Assembly (NCBI GenBank): GCA_028278025.1
Contig: JANQFE010000153.1
Span: forward strand, 1-45,217
Length of the DNA: 45,217 bases
Direction: 5' to 3'
Source: Thermodesulfobacteriota bacterium
Lineage (GTDB): Bacteria; Desulfobacterota; WTBG01; CAIYCZ01; CAIRTM01
Shown: piece by piece, positions 42,860 to 45,217 of the stretch
Layout of the letters: every line of letters begins with the position of its first letter
Position numbering within the stretch: position 1 is the first letter of the stretch
Translations under genes and position numbers: made by a program
Notes under the pieces: model-generated
Seen by the model: the letters and a program-made list of their open reading frames with translations, nothing else
The model's database searches: none
What the model was told of the DNA's origin: nothing

Positions 42860-44851
42860 ATGAAAAAGTTGACACTTAAAATGAAACTGGCGGGACTGTG
42901 TGGTCTTTTATTGTTGTTTCTGGCTATTGTAAGCGTTTATGACTATTTCAGCCTGCACCGGATAGAGGATTTAAGCACAGTTGCTGTTGACATAACACAG
43001 GATAATATGTTTATGCTGGCAAAAGAGATTGATCACCTGAAGTGGGTGTCGCAACTGGAGGACCTGTTCCTGAAAGAGGAGGTAACAACGGTTACAGTAC
43101 AAACAGATGACCATAAATGTGGACTGGGAAAGTGGCTTTACGGTGAAAATGTAAAAAAAACAGTGGTAGGGGACCAAGAACTTGCCGGTCTTGTAGAAAA
43201 GATAAAAGAACCGCACCACAAACTGCACGAATCGGCAATAAAAATAAAAAACACTTATGTAGCCTTTGATCCTTCATTGCAAACCCTTTTAGCACAGCGC
43301 TGGATCGATCATCTGTTGTGGATTAAAAATCTCAGCAACTCGCTTTTGACTGCCCAGCAGTTCACGGGCGGGCTGGACCCGCGCGCATGTGCGTTTGGAA
43401 AGTGGTACTATGGCTATAGTGCCAGTGACCCCCAATTTGGGGTGCTTCTGCGGGAATGGGAAGACCCGCATACCCGGCTGCACAAATCAGCCCGCCAAGT
43501 CAATGCAGCTATCCAGAGCGGTGACATGGAGACCGCTAGAAATATCTACCAGGAGGAAACCCTGCCGACCCTCGGACAGCTTGCAACCAGTTATGAAAAT
43601 ACAAAAATGTGGATAGAAGAAACAGTTAAAAAACAGCATACCGCCCAGCAGATATTTTATAGTGAAACGCTTCCGGCTATGGCTGCTGTGCAGCAGATTC
43701 TAGCCACAATACGAACGAAGTTAGATAAGAAAACCGCTGATGTAAACCAACAAATGCATACAGGCATCAGTACCACGATTACGCTGGTCATAATTGTTTC
43801 ACTGGCCGGGATTGTCTTGGGCATTTTTCTGGCGGTGTTTATTGCGCGCTCGATAACCAGGCCGGTTAACCGGATTATCGATGGTTTGAATCAAGGCTCC
43901 AGCCAGGTAACCGCTGCTTCTGACCAGGTATCGTCATCCAGCCAGATGTTGGCCCAGGGGGCATCTGAGCAGGCCTCTTCGCTTGAAGAGTCATCGGCAT
44001 CGCTTGAGGAAATATCCTCCATGACCAAACAGAATGCAGACCATGCCGGTGAAGCCAGAACCATGATGGGAGAGGTTTCTCAGATAGTTGAAAAAGTCAA
44101 TCAGCATATGGGCGAGATGCAGACTGCTATAGAAAGAATTACCAAATCGAGTGAAGAAACCGGCAAGATAATAAAGACCATTGATGAGATTGCCTTTCAG
44201 ACAAATCTGCTTGCGCTTAATGCAGCAGTTGAGGCAGCCCGGGCAGGGGAAGCCGGGCAGGGCTTTGCTGTGGTGGCAGAAGAGGTGCGCAACCTGGCAC
44301 AGCGGTCAGCGGAAGCTGCCAAAAACACGACAGCGCTTATCGAAAATACGATCACAGCAGTCCAGAACGGAAATGATATTACGCAGCAGACCCAGGCAGC
44401 GTTTACGGAAAATATGGAAATATCAAAAAAGGTTGCAGATCTGGTGCAGGAAATTGCTGAGGCTTCCAGTGAGCAGGCCAACGGTATTGAGCAGGTGAAC
44501 AAAGCAGTTTCCGAGATGGATAAGGTTACGCAACAAAACGCTGCCAGTGCCGAGGAATCAGCATCTGCTGCTGAAGAGCTGAATGCTCAGGCAGCCCACA
44601 TGAAAGAGATTGTTAACCAGCTTGTTCAGCTCATTCATGGAAAGGGCCGGGGTAATGGCAACACGCAATTGCCATCAGAAAGAGAGAGCAACACCGGTCC
44701 GGTGCTGCGGGCGGTAAACGGAAAGCGTCTGAGCGGCAGGTCGGAAAAACCTCAACAGCCCTCCCAGGCTGATACGTCGAAGGAATCAGCCCAAAAAGAG
44801 ATAACACCTGAAGAGCTTATTCCCTTTGATGATGATTTTAAGGATTTTTAA
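42860..44851 (+). CDS. Methyl-accepting chemotaxis protein with tandem CZB domains
   Basis: 663 aa. TM1 ([20 protein letters not shown]) is followed by two chemoreceptor zinc-binding (CZB) domains outside the membrane. CZB1 has H59 (DHLKW), C87 (CGLGKW) and H119/H123 (HHKLH). CZB2 has H151 (DHLLW), C177 (CAFGKW) and a matching HTRLH. Both keep the 3His/Cys set. TM2 lies at about 306-330, then a short HAMP and a cytoplasmic hairpin with the intact tip [20 protein letters not shown]. The tail ends in [10 protein letters not shown], possibly a tether for adaptation enzymes. CZB domains sense zinc or, through zinc-thiolate chemistry, oxidants such as HOCl. They are usually single and often cytoplasmic. 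The ATG at 42860 has AAGGAG upstream; an in-frame ATG at 42824 lies at the predicted transcription start. Confidence 0.93.
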   Translation: MKKLTLKMKLAGLCGLLLLFLAIVSVYDYFSLHRIEDLSTVAVDITQDNMFMLAKEIDHLKWVSQLEDLFLKEEVTTVTVQTDDHKCGLGKWLYGENVKKTVVGDQELAGLVEKIKEPHHKLHESAIKIKNTYVAFDPSLQTLLAQRWIDHLLWIKNLSNSLLTAQQFTGGLDPRACAFGKWYYGYSASDPQFGVLLREWEDPHTRLHKSARQVNAAIQSGDMETARNIYQEETLPTLGQLATSYENTKMWIEETVKKQHTAQQIFYSETLPAMAAVQQILATIRTKLDKKTADVNQQMHTGISTTITLVIIVSLAGIVLGIFLAVFIARSITRPVNRIIDGLNQGSSQVTAASDQVSSSSQMLAQGASEQASSLEESSASLEEISSMTKQNADHAGEARTMMGEVSQIVEKVNQHMGEMQTAIERITKSSEETGKIIKTIDEIAFQTNLLALNAAVEAARAGEAGQGFAVVAEEVRNLAQRSAEAAKNTTALIENTITAVQNGNDITQQTQAAFTENMEISKKVADLVQEIAEASSEQANGIEQVNKAVSEMDKVTQQNAASAEESASAAEELNAQAAHMKEIVNQLVQLIHGKGRGNGNTQLPSERESNTGPVLRAVNGKRLSGRSEKPQQPSQADTSKESAQKEITPEELIPFDDDFKDF

Positions 44852-44862
44852 GCAAGTGATTG

Positions 44863-44937
44863 TTGTCAATAGATAGCTGGTAAGTTAATAAGCTGTGGCT
44901 GGTAAGCTGTTAAGAAAAATTTATTGCTCATCAGCTC
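44863..44937. repeat. Degenerate short-word repeats after the chemoreceptor gene
   Basis: Overlapping words AGCTGGTAAG, TTAATAAGCTG and GGCTGGTAAGCTGTTAAG. The reverse complement resembles words at 26280-26325 (CTTAACAGC). There is no coding content. Confidence 0.45.
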
Positions 44938-45124
44938 ACTAGTACATGTGGACAATTAACATTGGGTGTAAGCTGGGCCCGCACCTGCTTGTTTGCTGCG
45001 GGCAACATGCTCGCTGGAACGACTATTACGTATAGTTCAGGCTGAGGCTCACCCTGCCCTTGCTGCCCAAACAGGTGCGAGCCAACCTCTAAAGCCACAG
45101 TTTTAATTGTCGGTCAGTACTAGT
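44938..45124. repeat. Structured repeat, family copy 4 (type B)
   Basis: A 187-bp element with 22-bp terminal inverted repeats matching at 17 or more positions: ACTAGTAC and GACAATTAA at the left, their complement at the right. An inner stem of about 25 bp pairs 44972-45003 with 45055-45083 (GCACCTG...GTTTG...CTGC). The centre ACATGCTCGCTGGAACGAC has the family core. TA dinucleotides lie at each end. It lies between the chemoreceptor gene and the next gene. Confidence 0.85.
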
Positions 45125-45195
45125 GTCATGTCAACGTTGTAATGTCGTATAGTATGTGTTATGGTTTCTTCATAATCAACCCAGGAGGATTGAAT

Positions 45196-45217
45196 ATGAA
45201 GAAATATATGGTGACAC
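45196..45217 (+). CDS. Start of a gene truncated by the window edge
   Basis: ATG at 45196 with AGGAGG ten bases upstream, encoding MKKYMVT before the window ends. The excellent ribosome site makes a real gene likely; nothing can be said of its product. Confidence 0.6.

Overview
The window reads as chromosomal DNA of a strictly anaerobic, motile or surface-sensing Gram-negative bacterium. The anaerobic signs are a tungsten-type aldehyde:ferredoxin oxidoreductase with its own ferredoxin and an electron-transfer flavoprotein fused to a 2[4Fe-4S] ferredoxin. The envelope and signalling signs are lipoproteins, a secretin, HDOD and HD-GYP proteins and a CZB chemoreceptor. This mix is typical of Desulfobacterota-like or Omnitrophota-like anaerobes. 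I cannot fix the phylum without a marker gene, and no rRNA, tRNA, CRISPR array, phage gene or transposase gene is visible.

Layout. 1-3670: a MoaD-like sulfur carrier (minus strand) lies divergent from an operon of ferredoxin, AOR and an 80-aa protein; the operon leader looks like a Moco/Tuco-type riboswitch ending in a terminator. 4056-5492: a CheD-like protein without the catalytic Cys, followed by a zinc-ribbon HDOD protein. 5853-9285: acyl-CoA dehydrogenase, EtfB and ferredoxin-EtfA, with small structured repeats before and after the dehydrogenase. 9453-18260: YggS, a propeller protein with a degenerate transglutaminase domain, ComEC, a LysM lipoprotein, RlmN and a TraR/DksA protein. 18831-26094: a PMT-like membrane glycosyltransferase, a DUF3634-like protein, a MORN-repeat protein, a zinc-ribbon protein, a very acidic repetitive membrane protein with two FliM-like EIDxLL motifs, and a short-chain dehydrogenase. 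26620-42680: one apparent 16-kb operon. 42802-44851: a chemoreceptor with tandem CZB domains behind a sigma-54-like promoter. The first codons of another gene close the window.

The 16-kb operon starts from a good sigma-70-like promoter. It encodes an excisionase-like HTH protein, a membrane histidine kinase, a single-domain response regulator, a GAF/HD-GYP protein and a STAS protein. These run, with 1-4-bp overlaps, into a complete hybrid type II secretion/type IV pilus machine: GspE, GspF, a GspG-like major pilin, four minor pilins, PilM, PilN, PilO, a PilP/GspC-like protein and a secretin. Three parts are unusual: a minor pilin fused to a six-blade NHL propeller, a minor pilin carrying a calcium-binding-type Asp-rich insert, and a secretin with a C-terminal SPOR domain. 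Neither a prepilin peptidase nor a retraction ATPase is in the window.

The other notable feature is a family of four about 176-188-bp elements (5648, 7016, 18555, 44938) with terminal inverted repeats, a long inner stem and a shared central motif GTGCTCGCTGG. They look like non-autonomous mobile or REPIN-like elements.
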